A stretch of DNA of 64,000 nt from Arthrobacter oryzae (GCF_030812315.1 NZ_JAUSSM010000005.1:186001-250000); one strand, 5' to 3'; shown: positions 36,607-45,182, numbered from the stretch's first letter. The notes: a model not told the origin generated them from the letters alone. A program made the numbers and translations.

Positions 36607-38526
36607 GTGGCTGGGCTGATCAAACGCGAAGATATTGACGAAGTACGCCAGCGCACGGACATCAAGGAAGTCATCGACGGCTACGTGACGCTCAAGGGCG
36701 CCGGCCTGGGCTCGTTCAAGGGCCTGTGCCCCTTCCATGACGAGCGCTCGCCGTCATTTACCGTCCGCCCCCAGGTGGGCCGGTACCACTGCTTCGGCTG
36801 CGGCGAGGACGGCGACGTCATCTCCTTTGTCCAGAAGCTGGACCACACCTCATTCCATGAAGCCGTGGAAAAACTGGCGGCAAGGATCGGCTTCGAACTG
36901 CGGTATGAGGACGGCGGCACGGGTCCGAACCGGGAAGACGTGGGCAAGCGCCAGCGACTCCTGGATGCCCACAAAGTGGCTGACGAGTTCTTCCGTGCCC
37001 AGCTGCTGACCCCCGCCGCCGCCGAGGGACGCAACTTCCTCCATGGACGCGGCTTTGACCGCGCCGCCGCCGAGCAGTTCGGTGTCGGCTACGCCCCGCA
37101 GGGCTGGGATGCGCTACTCAAACACCTCCGCGGCCGCGGCTACACGGACGCCGAGCTCAAACTCACGGGGATGTTCTCTGAAGGCAATAGGGGGATCTAC
37201 GACCGCTTCCGCGGGCGCCTGATCTGGCCCATCCGGGACATCGCCGGTGACACCATCGGCTTTGGCGCGCGCAAACTCTACGAGGACGACCAGGGCCCCA
37301 AATACCTCAATACCCCCGAAACCACGCTCTACAAGAAGTCCCAGGTTCTCTACGGCATCGACCTCGCGAAGCGGAACATCGCCAAGGACCGCCAGCTGGT
37401 GGTGGTGGAGGGCTACACCGACGTGATGGCCTGCCATCTGGCAGGGGTTCCGACGGCGGTGGCCACCTGCGGCACCGCCTTCGGCGCCGACCACATCAAG
37501 ATTGCCCGGCGGCTGCTGTCCGACGACGGCACCGGGGGAGAGGTCATCTTCACTTTCGACGGCGACGCCGCCGGTCAGAAGGCTGCCCTGCGGGCCTTTG
37601 AAGAGGACCAGAGATTCGTGGCGCAGACTTACGTCGCGGTGGAACCGACCGGCGCGGACCCGTGTGAGCTGCGCCAGGCCAAGGGGGACGCTGCCGTCCG
37701 GGACCTGATAGGCACCCGTCGGCCGCTGTTCGAATTCGCCATCAGGGCCTCCCTGAAGAGGCACAACCTGGACACGGTGGAGGGCCGCATCGCCGCGTTG
37801 CGCGAATCCGCGCCGGTGGTGGCCCAGATCCGCGATGCCGGCATCCGGCCCGCCTACGCTCGCGAGCTTGCCGGCTGGCTGGGCATGCCTGTCGAGGAGG
37901 TCAGCCGCGCAATGGCTGTCGCCGCCAAACGTGCCGCCCAGGGTGAAACGCCCGCAGGCCAGGGCACAGGCCAAGGCGCAGCACATCAGCGGACAGGCGC
38001 GGCTCCCGGCATTGCCGAGTTGCCGGCGTCGGGCGTGGTGCCCTCCTTCAACAGGCCGGACCCCAGGGACCCGGTGGCGTCCATGGAGCGGCAGGCACTG
38101 GAAGTGGCGCTGCAGGAGCCTGCCACGCTCGCCGGAGGGATCTGGGACCGGTTCAGTGCGGCCGGATTCAAGACCCCTGCCTACCAGGCAGTCCACGAGG
38201 CCATGCGCGCCTCGGGGCCCGGCCTGACGGGTGATCCGGTGCGGTGGGTGGAACAGGTGATGCACGAGGTACCGGAGCCGCTCCGCCCGCTGGTCTCGGA
38301 GCTTGCCGTCGTGCCGCTGCCGGCGAGCAACGCAGAAGGTGTGCTCAAGTACTGCCGCGACATCCTGGCCCGGCTGTTTGAACTGCAGATCACCAGGGTC
38401 AAAGCGGACAAGATGGGGCAGTTGCAGCGGCTGGACGCCTCGGCCCAGCCGGAAGAGTTCCAGCGGCTGAACCGTGAGCTGATGATGCTGGAAATGGAAC
38501 GCCGTTCGCTGCGTTCCGATGCCTAG
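36607..38526 (+). CDS. dnaG: DNA primase
   Basis: 639 residues starting at GTG 36607. The zinc-binding domain is at residues ~38-65 (CPFHDERSPSF ... YHCFGCGEDGD). The catalytic core has the Toprim motifs VVVEGYTDVMA and FDGDAAGQKAA. A Gln/Gly/Ala-rich linker (~440-470) precedes the helicase-binding C-terminal domain. It makes RNA primers for replication. The tRNA-Asn copies follow. Confidence 0.97.
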   Translation: MAGLIKREDIDEVRQRTDIKEVIDGYVTLKGAGLGSFKGLCPFHDERSPSFTVRPQVGRYHCFGCGEDGDVISFVQKLDHTSFHEAVEKLAARIGFELRYEDGGTGPNREDVGKRQRLLDAHKVADEFFRAQLLTPAAAEGRNFLHGRGFDRAAAEQFGVGYAPQGWDALLKHLRGRGYTDAELKLTGMFSEGNRGIYDRFRGRLIWPIRDIAGDTIGFGARKLYEDDQGPKYLNTPETTLYKKSQVLYGIDLAKRNIAKDRQLVVVEGYTDVMACHLAGVPTAVATCGTAFGADHIKIARRLLSDDGTGGEVIFTFDGDAAGQKAALRAFEEDQRFVAQTYVAVEPTGADPCELRQAKGDAAVRDLIGTRRPLFEFAIRASLKRHNLDTVEGRIAALRESAPVVAQIRDAGIRPAYARELAGWLGMPVEEVSRAMAVAAKRAAQGETPAGQGTGQGAAHQRTGAAPGIAELPASGVVPSFNRPDPRDPVASMERQALEVALQEPATLAGGIWDRFSAAGFKTPAYQAVHEAMRASGPGLTGDPVRWVEQVMHEVPEPLRPLVSELAVVPLPASNAEGVLKYCRDILARLFELQITRVKADKMGQLQRLDASAQPEEFQRLNRELMMLEMERRSLRSDA

Positions 38527-38581
38527 GTTCAGCTCGATTTCACTTCCTGACGGGGGCTTGCTAGGCTAGTACCCGCTTCAT

Positions 38582-38654
38582 TCCTCCTTAGCTCAATTGG
38601 CAGAGCATTCGACTGTTAATCGAAGGGTTGCTGGTTCAAGTCCAGCAGGAGGAG
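38582..38654 (+). tRNA. tRNA-Asn (anticodon GTT), copy 1
   Basis: 73 bases. The acceptor TCCTCCT (38582-38588) pairs with AGGAGGA (38647-38653), with G as discriminator. The D arm is AGCTCAATTGGCAGAGC, the anticodon loop ACTGTTAAT has GTT at 38615-38617, and the T arm is CTGGTTCAAGTCCAG. CCA is not encoded. It is identical to copy 2, 198 bp away. Confidence 0.97.
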
Positions 38655-38660
38655 CGCGCA

Positions 38661-38695
38661 GTCCCCGTTCCGGGTCACCGGGACGGGGACTTTTT
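38661..38695 (+). terminator. Terminator after tRNA-Asn copy 1
   Basis: GTCCCCGT (38661-38668) pairs with ACGGGGAC (38683-38690), followed by TTTTT. An inner CCGG/CCGG pairing extends the stem. It is a classical intrinsic terminator. Confidence 0.92.
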
Positions 38696-38779
38696 ATACC
38701 CAGGCAGGGTATTTCGGGTCGCTGCGACAGCCGATTTCCCATTGGGGCAAAACCTTTGCTAATGTCATACCTGCTTCAT

Positions 38780-38852
38780 TCCTCCTTAGCTCAATTGGCA
38801 GAGCATTCGACTGTTAATCGAAGGGTTGCTGGTTCAAGTCCAGCAGGAGGAG
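38780..38852 (+). tRNA. tRNA-Asn (anticodon GTT), copy 2
   Basis: The sequence is identical to the copy at 38582-38654. The acceptor 38780-38786 pairs with 38845-38851. CCA is not encoded. It is followed by its own terminator. Confidence 0.97.
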
Positions 38853-38858
38853 CGGACA

Positions 38859-38899
38859 GGCCCCGTGGCCGGCGAGTAGCCGGCCACGGGGCCTTTTTT
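38859..38899 (+). terminator. Terminator after tRNA-Asn copy 2
   Basis: GGCCCCGTGGCCGG (38859-38872) pairs perfectly over 14 bases with 38880-38893, followed by TTTTTT. Confidence 0.95.
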
Positions 38900-38924
38900 C
38901 TTGGGGCGCGTTAGTTTGCACGCG

Positions 38925-39332
38925 TTAAACGAAGTCCATCTCCACCTGCAGGAAGCGTTCGGCCTCGGCAATGGCCGCCTGGAACGCCTCGTCCTCGGTG
39001 GGGGATTTCCGCGGCTCCCGCGGGTGCCATTCATGCGGCGCGGAATGCACCCTCGTGAAGCCCTCGTTCGGTGGGGCATAGAAGATTCCAAACCGCTGCA
39101 CGGGCCACTCAGGGGATGTCTCCGGGGCCACCAGGAGCGCTGCGTTGAACGCGGGATTGAACCACTGGGCGATCGGGCGCCGCCGGTCCTCGGTGAAAAG
39201 GCCGGCCGCGTAGAGGGCAGCTGATTGGGCGCTGGTCTGGGAGCACAGGCGTTCCCACCACAGGGGCAGGATGCCGGCGTCGCATCGCTGCCACGTGGCC
39301 GGTAAGGGCTGATGGTGCTGCCGGTCGGGCAC
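38925..39332 (-). CDS. Hypothetical protein
   Basis: 135 residues starting at GTG 39332; no ATG is available nearby. It is a soluble, Trp- and Pro-rich protein with GILPLWWERLCSQTSAQSAA near the N-terminus. It shows no motif I recognise. It is last in a run of minus-strand genes (efflux pump, small membrane protein, this gene) and converges with the tRNA-Asn terminator. Confidence 0.7.
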   Translation of the reverse strand: MPDRQHHQPLPATWQRCDAGILPLWWERLCSQTSAQSAALYAAGLFTEDRRRPIAQWFNPAFNAALLVAPETSPEWPVQRFGIFYAPPNEGFTRVHSAPHEWHPREPRKSPTEDEAFQAAIAEAERFLQVEMDFV

Positions 39333-39373
39333 AGAATAACTTTATCGCGCGCTGAATTCCGCGAACAGGGGCG

Positions 39374-39553
39374 TTAGGGCCTGTTCCAGGGGCCGGGATT
39401 GACCCGGTACAGGAGGGCGGAGCCGGCGATCGCGCCCAGGATGATGCCCATGGCCGGGTTCCCCATCGCGCGTCCGGCGAAGTACCCGGCGACGGCGCCA
39501 ATCACCGCTCCGAGGAACAGCCCCCTGCGGTTTCGGTGCGGTTTTTTGGCCAT
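39374..39553 (-). CDS. Small glycine-zipper-like membrane protein
   Basis: 59 residues from the ATG at 39553. The basic N-terminus (MAKKPHRNRRG) is followed by two hydrophobic stretches. Their spaced glycines (GAVIGAVAGYFAGRAMGNPA, GIILGAIAGSALLY) suggest a hairpin membrane protein. It lies 49 bp after the efflux pump. The function is unknown; a longer open frame upstream overlaps the efflux pump and is rejected. Confidence 0.75.
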   Translation of the reverse strand: MAKKPHRNRRGLFLGAVIGAVAGYFAGRAMGNPAMGIILGAIAGSALLYRVNPGPWNRP

Positions 39554-39581
39554 GGTGTTAGCGTACCGGGACGTTGCGGGC

Positions 39582-39615
39582 GCCCTAGTGGATCGAGCCG
39601 CCCTAGTGGATCGAG
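39582..39615. repeat. 16-bp direct repeat spanning the efflux pump stop codon
   Basis: GCCCTAGTGGATCGAG occurs at 39582-39597 and again at 39600-39615. The second copy includes the pump's stop codon (CTA at 39603-39605), so the last codons Ser-Ile-His-stop are duplicated just downstream. Confidence 0.85.
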
Positions 39616-40826
39616 GGGACAGTGCGCGGCCGGACCACGAGCCATAGTGCGGCCGCTGCCAGCAGGATGCTCGAGGCCTGGACGCCGCCCATGACGGTGG
39701 CCGAGATGTCGCCGAACCAGCCCACCACGGGGGACACAATGCCGGCCATCATGAAGGTTGCCGCTCCCAGCAGCGACGCGGCCGTTCCTGCCTGTGCTCC
39801 GTGCTTGGACAGCGCAAGGACCTGGACGCAGGGGAACATAAAGCCGGTGCCGAGGATGTAGAACCAGAGCGGCACCATCACGCCCCAGAGCCCGAAGCCA
39901 AGCTGGTCGAACACGACGATCAGCACGGCCATCAGGAACATCCACGCGGTGGAGCATGCCAGGATCCACTGCGGCGGGACCCGCCTGATCACCCGGGCGC
40001 TGGTTTGCACGCCGGCCACGATGCCCAGTGAGTTAATGCCGAAGAGCAGGCCGTACTGCTGGGGCGTGAACCCGTACACGTCCTGGAAGAGGAAGGGGGA
40101 AGCTGAGAGGTACGCGAAGAGCCCGGCGAAATTCATGCCGCCAACGAGCAGCAGGCCAACGAAGATCCGGTCCGAAAACAGGAGCTTGTAGCGCTGCCCC
40201 GCAGTGAGGCCCGACTTGCCGCGGAGTTCGCGGGGGAGGGTTTCGCGCACCAGGAGGGTGGCGGCAATGATCACCAGCGTGCCGTAGCCGGCCAGGAAGT
40301 AGAAGATGCCCGGCCAGGGCATGATCAGCAAAAGTTGCGAGCCAATGACCGGCGCCAGGATCGGGGCCAGGCCGTTCACCAGTGCCATCCGGGAGAACAT
40401 CCGCACCATGGCGTACCCGCTGAAGAGGTCCCGCACCATGGCCATTGCCACCACGCCGCCTCCGGCCGCGCCGATGCCCATCAGCACACGGAAGAGTCCC
40501 AGCGTGGCAAGGTCCGTGGAGAGCGCTGCGCCCACCGAGGCGGTGATGTGCAGCGCGGTGGCAAGGATCAACGGAAGCCGCCGGCCGAACTTGTCGCTCA
40601 GCGGCCCCACCACCAGCTGGCCCAGGGCGAAGCCCACGGTAGTGCCGGTCAGCGTGAGCTGGACTTCCGCTTCGGACACTCCAAGGCTTGCCTCCAGGGC
40701 GGGAAAGGCCGGGAGATAAAGGTCGATCGTAAAGGGGCCGAGCGCCGTTAGGGCGCCAAGGAGGAGGATGTACAGGAGTTTCCGTTTGCGGCTCAAGGAG
40801 TCGCCCGGATTGGCGGGGATGCTCAC
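39603..40826 (-). CDS. Bcr/CflA-family multidrug efflux MFS transporter
   Basis: 407 residues with 12 predicted membrane segments. The N-terminal GALTALGPFTIDLYLPAFPA is the Bcr/CflA signature, and GPLSDKFGRRLPLILA is the MFS loop 2-3 motif. Motif C is in MGIGAAGGGVVAMAMVRDLF. Members are drug:H+ antiporters; substrates are not predictable here. The end is duplicated (see the repeat). Confidence 0.93.
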   Translation of the reverse strand: MSIPANPGDSLSRKRKLLYILLLGALTALGPFTIDLYLPAFPALEASLGVSEAEVQLTLTGTTVGFALGQLVVGPLSDKFGRRLPLILATALHITASVGAALSTDLATLGLFRVLMGIGAAGGGVVAMAMVRDLFSGYAMVRMFSRMALVNGLAPILAPVIGSQLLLIMPWPGIFYFLAGYGTLVIIAATLLVRETLPRELRGKSGLTAGQRYKLLFSDRIFVGLLLVGGMNFAGLFAYLSASPFLFQDVYGFTPQQYGLLFGINSLGIVAGVQTSARVIRRVPPQWILACSTAWMFLMAVLIVVFDQLGFGLWGVMVPLWFYILGTGFMFPCVQVLALSKHGAQAGTAASLLGAATFMMAGIVSPVVGWFGDISATVMGGVQASSILLAAAALWLVVRPRTVPSIH

Positions 40827-41010
40827 AGAGAACCATCCTATGGCCCTCAGATCATACTTTTACAGCGTTGCAGGGCGCGCCACGCGTTATTACCCGAAGG
40901 AGGGTCTGAACCTGAATGATAGTTTTGACAGCGGGGAGTGTGTGAAGCGCCGCAGGCCCCCGGAATCCAGCGGAATCCGAATCAAAGATGGAACCAGTTA
41001 GGCGGGATCG

Positions 41011-41868
41011 ATGAGCGGACGACACAGCGGCCGGACCAACGGCGGACTGAGTATTGGGGCGTTGCCCAAAACGCTGAGGCTGGTTGCCAAGCTGGCGCCA
41101 AGGCAGCTTAACGACGAGATTGCCCTCGCGAAGATCGAGATCCAGCGCAAGGGCATCCAGGTCGGGACGGCGGCAGCGTTTTTCGCCGTCGCACTCCTGT
41201 TCGTGGCCTTCCTCGTCACCGGACTCATCGTTGCCGCGATCATGGGTCTTGCCACCATCATGCCCGCCTGGCTGGCGGCCCTCCTGGTGTGTGCCGTCTT
41301 CCTCATTATCGCCCTCATCGGCGCGCTGGTCGGCCTGCGGAAATTCAAGAAGGCCATGCCCCTGGTTCCCGAGGAAACGATCCGCGGACTCAAGCACGAT
41401 CTCGGCATCGTGAAGGAGGGCTCGGACTTCAACCCGGCCGTCCTGGATCCGTCTTCCGAAGAGGCCAAGGCAGCCAAGGCGGCCAAGGAAGCGCAGAAGG
41501 CAAAGGACAAGGCGGAGAAGGAAGCCAAGGAAGCGGCCAAGCCGGACCTGGGGCCCGCCCCCACGGAAGCCGAGCTGCGTAGCCGCCTCGACAAGCGCCG
41601 CCGCCACCTGACCGGCGTCCGCGATGAGCTCGGCGAGGAGCTCGACGTCAAGACCCAGGCCCAGATCCTGCTGGGCGCCACCCAGGCCCAGCTGAAGACC
41701 GGCAAGGAACGCGCCGGCCACCAGTTCGAATCCTTCGGCCGCTCTGCGTCCAGTTTCCTGAACCGGGCCAACGAGGGACAGACCGGAGTGCGCTGGAAGC
41801 CGCTGGCGGCCCTGGCCGCATCCGCCGCCGTCTTCGTCGTCCTGCTCCGAAAGCTCCTCAAGGGTTAA
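41011..41868 (+). CDS. Holin-like (phage holin superfamily III) protein fused to a DUF3618 domain
   Basis: 285 residues from the ATG at 41011. Residues ~25-125 match the phage_holin_3_6 pattern: an amphipathic segment (QLNDEIALAKIEIQRKG) followed by two membrane helices. Residues ~145-185 are a Lys/Ala/Glu-rich coiled coil. Residues ~190-220 form a DUF3618 motif (EAELRSRLDKRRRHLTGVRD). A last hydrophobic segment (LAALAASAAVFVVLLRKLLK) ends the protein. Despite the family name, no phage genes are near. It is probably an envelope-structure protein. Confidence 0.82.
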   Translation: MSGRHSGRTNGGLSIGALPKTLRLVAKLAPRQLNDEIALAKIEIQRKGIQVGTAAAFFAVALLFVAFLVTGLIVAAIMGLATIMPAWLAALLVCAVFLIIALIGALVGLRKFKKAMPLVPEETIRGLKHDLGIVKEGSDFNPAVLDPSSEEAKAAKAAKEAQKAKDKAEKEAKEAAKPDLGPAPTEAELRSRLDKRRRHLTGVRDELGEELDVKTQAQILLGATQAQLKTGKERAGHQFESFGRSASSFLNRANEGQTGVRWKPLAALAASAAVFVVLLRKLLKG

Positions 41869-41995
41869 GCCCAGGCACTGGCAAGAAAGCCACTGGCAAG
41901 ACTGCCACTGCCAGGACAGGCCACCACAAGGATAGGCAACTGCGAGGTCAAGGCACTACCCACGCAGCCATGGCGGAAACGGAAGGAGGTTAGGG

Positions 41996-42619
41996 ATGAA
42001 GTTCATCAACGCCGGCGCGCGTCCGGGCCAGAGGCATGTGGACAGCGACGCCGTCTTCACCATCCCCAACGTCCTGACGGTCCTCCGGTTCATGGGTGTA
42101 CCGCTTTTCATCTGGCTGGTTTTGGGGCAGCACGAGTACGCACTGGCCGCACTCGTCCTGGTCATCATGGGCAGCACGGACTGGGTGGACGGATACATTG
42201 CCCGCCGCTTCAACCAGACGTCCCGGCTGGGCCGGATCATGGATCCGGTAGCAGACCGGCTGGCGCTCATTGCCGTGGCGGTCACCCTGGTGATTGCCGG
42301 CGTCGTGGAGTGGTGGTACCTGACCGCCCTGGTAGTCCCGGATGCCATCCTGCTGGCCGCTTCGCTTTTCTACTTCCGCAGCCACCCCGATCTCCCCGTC
42401 AGCCGCATCGGCAAGATCCGTACCGCTCTCCTCCTCGTGGGCACCCCGCTGCTGGTGCTCGCCAAACTGCCTATCCCGCTGACCGAGGTCTATTTCGTTG
42501 CGGCGTGGATCTTCCTTGGGCTCGGACTGCTGGGCCACTGGGTGGCCGGCTACAACTACTTTGTGGCCATCATCCGTAAGGGCAGGCTCAAGGCCGCGGG
42601 CGACGGCGGACCCGGCTGA
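41996..42619 (+). CDS. CDP-alcohol phosphatidyltransferase family protein
   Basis: 207 residues from the ATG at 41996, with GGAGG upstream. The catalytic motif D-G-x2-A-R-x8-G-x3-D-x3-D is visible as DWVDGYIARRFNQTSRLGR then IMDPVADR. There are about five membrane segments. It transfers a phosphate-linked head group to or from CDP-diacylglycerol. It is coupled (TGATG) to the NIPA-like transporter and upstream of a GT4 gene. It could be a PgsA-, cardiolipin synthase- or PIP synthase-type enzyme; the acceptor is not evident. Confidence 0.92.
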   Translation: MKFINAGARPGQRHVDSDAVFTIPNVLTVLRFMGVPLFIWLVLGQHEYALAALVLVIMGSTDWVDGYIARRFNQTSRLGRIMDPVADRLALIAVAVTLVIAGVVEWWYLTALVVPDAILLAASLFYFRSHPDLPVSRIGKIRTALLLVGTPLLVLAKLPIPLTEVYFVAAWIFLGLGLLGHWVAGYNYFVAIIRKGRLKAAGDGGPG

Positions 42620-43524
42620 TGGTGTGGCTTGCCGTCTTCCTGGCGGTGTTGGGTGCCTTTTGCCTGGCCATTGGCGCGCAGCGCCAGGGCAGTGCAGTCA
42701 AAGCGGACACCGGCGGCCTTTCGCTCAGCACTCATGGCTTCCTTCGGCTGCTCCGGAACCCGCGCTGGGTATTCGGGCTGCTGCTGCTTTGCGCCGGCAT
42801 GGCGATGAACGCCGTGGCCCTCGTATCGGCACCGCTGACGGTGGTGCAGCCGATCGGTGCAATCGCGTTGGTCATCACCACTGTGGTCAATGCCAAGGAC
42901 CAGGGCCTGAGCATTAACCGTGCCACCGTGGTGGCCATCTCAGCCTGCGTCACAGGTTCGGCGATGTTCGTCCTGCTGGCAGTGAACGTGACGCAGGAAA
43001 ACCATCACGTGAGTTTCGACGACGAACTCACCATCGTGCTGCTGCTTAGTCTGGCCGTGGGCCTCTTCGGTACCCTGGCGCTGGTGTTCAAACACCGGAT
43101 GAGCGCCTTCATCTACATCCTGGGGGCCGGCGTCCTGTTCGGCTTCGTTGCGGTGCTGACCCGGATCATCGGCAAACACCTGCTCGATCCGAACGGACTG
43201 GCCCTGCTCAACGTGCAATGGTATTCCGTGGTGGCCATTGTGGCTGCCGGCGGCCTGGGCTCGTGGTTCGTGCAGTCGGCTTACTCCGGCGGGCCGCCGG
43301 ACCTTGTCATCGCCGGGCTGACGGTCATCGACCCCATCGTGGGCATCGCCATCGGCATTGCCATCCTCGGCGAACTCCGGCCGGATGTCCACGCCGTATT
43401 GGCGATTGCCATGGGGACAGCCGCTTCCCTTGCTATCGTGGGGGTAATCGCCCTCTCGCGGCACCATCCCGAAGTGACCAAGCGCAAGAAGGACGCGCGC
43501 ACGGCCGCTGGACGGGTGTCGTAG
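42619..43524 (+). CDS. NIPA-like/DMT-superfamily transporter
   Basis: 301 residues with nine or ten hydrophobic segments. The N-terminal half matches the pattern of the NIPA magnesium-transporter/EamA group (VSAPLTVVQPIGAIALVIT, SAYSGGPPDLVIAGLTVIDP). It is translationally coupled to the upstream phosphatidyltransferase. Magnesium transport is inferred only from the fold family. Confidence 0.82.
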   Translation: MVWLAVFLAVLGAFCLAIGAQRQGSAVKADTGGLSLSTHGFLRLLRNPRWVFGLLLLCAGMAMNAVALVSAPLTVVQPIGAIALVITTVVNAKDQGLSINRATVVAISACVTGSAMFVLLAVNVTQENHHVSFDDELTIVLLLSLAVGLFGTLALVFKHRMSAFIYILGAGVLFGFVAVLTRIIGKHLLDPNGLALLNVQWYSVVAIVAAGGLGSWFVQSAYSGGPPDLVIAGLTVIDPIVGIAIGIAILGELRPDVHAVLAIAMGTAASLAIVGVIALSRHHPEVTKRKKDARTAAGRVS

Positions 43525-43632
43525 GGCGAGCGATATCCAGACTTCACCAGAAGTCCCGGCGCCACCGCGCCGAGGGACAGCTGGCCGCTACAGCCAGTGC
43601 TGACCGCACCGTGACCACCAGGAGCTCTCCAC

Positions 43633-44829
43633 GTGACCATGCCCGACAGCAAGCAATCACTCACCATCCTGATTGCTGCGGACACCTACCCGCCCCACGT
43701 CAACGGAGCCGCTCAATTCGGATACCGGCTGGCCAAGGGCATGACCGCACGCGGACACGACGTCCATGTGCTCGCGTGCCGGCCGGACAAGGGCAAGAGC
43801 TTCACAGAGTTTCGCGCGGAGGGCACCGTGCACCGGATCCGCTCCCACTCCGTGCCCACGCACGAGTACTTCCGGATCACGTTCCCCTGGGAAATCAAGA
43901 AGGAGATCAGCCTCCTGTTCGACCGCGTCAAGCCGGACGTAGTGCATATCCAGAGCCATTACATGATCGGCGAGCACGTGCTCTACGAGGCAGAGCGGCG
44001 CGGCGTCAGGATTGTGGCCACCAACCACTTCATGCCTGAGAACCTGAACCCGTTCCTGCCGTTCCCGCAGTGGTTCAAGGACATCGTGGGACGCATCTCC
44101 TGGAAGGACATGGGAAAGGTGATGGGAAAGGCCGACGTCGTCACCACACCCACGCCGCTCGCAGCCAAGGCGATGCACCAGCATGCGTTCCTGCGCAAGG
44201 TCCTGCCGCTCTCCAACGGCATCGACTCTGCTGCCTATGAACTTCGGGACGACGAGGTGATCGGGCGGCACCCGCACCCCACCGTGCTTTTTGCGGGCCG
44301 CCTCGCGGAGGAAAAGCACGTCAACGTCCTCATCGATGCGGTCGCGAAGACCCCGGCCGAACTGAACGTGCACGTGGAAATCGTAGGCGGCGGCGAAGTG
44401 CGGGCCGCCCTCGAAGCCCAGGTGGCGCGGCTGGGGCTGGAATCGCGGGTGAAGTTCCTGGGCCTGGCCAGTGACGCCGAACTGCGCGAGGCCTACATCA
44501 AGGCGGACCTGTTCTGCATGCCGGGTACGGCCGAGCTCCAGTCCCTGGTCACGCTGGAGGCCATGTCCGCTTCCACCCCGGTGCTGCTGGCGGATGCGAT
44601 GGCGCTGCCGCACCTGGTGCGCGACGGCGAGAACGGCTACCTGTTCACTCCCAACGACAGCAACGACCTTGCCGAGAAGATCACCCGCGTCCTTCAGCTT
44701 CCGGCCGAGGACCTTGCAGCGATGGGCAAGGCCAGCCGCTGCATGGTGGAGCCGCACAGCATCCAGGGAACGCTGCAGACGTTCGAGGACCTCTATTACG
44801 GCGCAAGCTACGACGACAAAGTGGTGTGA
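43633..44829 (+). CDS. Glycosyltransferase family 4
   Basis: 398 residues starting at GTG 43633. A GT-B fold: acceptor domain with DTYPPHVNGAAQFGYRLAKG, donor domain with LFAGRLAEEKHVNVLIDAV, and the E-x7-E motif in GTAELQSLVTLEAMSASTP. This is close to mannosyltransferases acting on lipids (MgtA/PimB type). Its position after a phosphatidyltransferase supports a lipid or wall glycan target, but the substrate is inferred. Confidence 0.9.
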   Translation: MTMPDSKQSLTILIAADTYPPHVNGAAQFGYRLAKGMTARGHDVHVLACRPDKGKSFTEFRAEGTVHRIRSHSVPTHEYFRITFPWEIKKEISLLFDRVKPDVVHIQSHYMIGEHVLYEAERRGVRIVATNHFMPENLNPFLPFPQWFKDIVGRISWKDMGKVMGKADVVTTPTPLAAKAMHQHAFLRKVLPLSNGIDSAAYELRDDEVIGRHPHPTVLFAGRLAEEKHVNVLIDAVAKTPAELNVHVEIVGGGEVRAALEAQVARLGLESRVKFLGLASDAELREAYIKADLFCMPGTAELQSLVTLEAMSASTPVLLADAMALPHLVRDGENGYLFTPNDSNDLAEKITRVLQLPAEDLAAMGKASRCMVEPHSIQGTLQTFEDLYYGASYDDKVV

Positions 44830-44966
44830 TCCAAAAGCGGTGTAATCCCAAGGTGCCGCCCGCGCCCGGGGCGCAGGTGCGCGTACCAGGGGATTACTAT
44901 TGCTAGAGTGTTTTTGCCCCGGAACTGCGGAGGCTCCCGGCGGAGCCTGCAGTCCGCGGGGCACAC

Positions 44967-45040
44967 GGGGCTATAGCTCAGCTGGTTAGAGCGCGGGACT
45001 CATAATCCTAAGGTCCTCGGTTCAAGTCCGAGTAGCCCTA
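44967..45040 (+). tRNA. tRNA with CAT anticodon (elongator Met, or Ile2 if lysidine-modified)
   Basis: 74 bases. The acceptor GGGGCTA (44967-44973) pairs with TAGCCCT (45033-45039) with a G-T first pair, and A is the discriminator. The anticodon CAT is at 45001-45003 in the loop ACTCATAAT. The T arm is CTCGGTTCAAGTCCGAG. It is not an initiator, because it lacks the three G-C pairs and the C1-A72 mismatch. Met versus Ile2 cannot be settled from this gene alone. Confidence 0.92.
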
Positions 45041-45097
45041 CGAAACCTCCAGCTTCGCCCCTGGCGGAGCGCCACGGGCAACAGATCCTGTACCACG

Positions 45098-45143
45098 GGA
45101 GCCGTGGCCGATGTTCAGACATCGGCCGCGGCTCCTTTTGTTT
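45098..45143 (+). terminator. Terminator after the CAT tRNA
   Basis: GGAGCCGTGGCCGATGT (45098-45114) pairs with 45119-45135 around the loop TCAG, with one wobble pair, followed by TTTTGTTT. Confidence 0.93.
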
Positions 45144-45182
45144 GCCTTGTTCCCGCTTGCCCGGCAGCCCGCGCTGGGGTAT

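Larger units (their letters stand above)
38575..38854 (+). repeat. 82-bp direct repeat containing the two tRNA-Asn genes
   Basis: 38575-38656 and 38773-38854 are identical. They start 7 bases before the tRNA and end 2 bases after it. The two downstream terminators are unrelated in sequence. This indicates duplication or gene conversion limited to the tRNA unit. Confidence 0.9.

Noticed and set aside
38575..38854. Attachment site of an integrated element at the tRNA-Asn pair
   Set aside because: Only ~120 bp lies between the copies, with no integrase. The repeat covers the complete tRNA rather than its 3' end.
41011..41868. Prophage remnant
   Set aside because: The holin-like domain alone is widespread in actinobacterial chromosomes, and no other phage gene is present.
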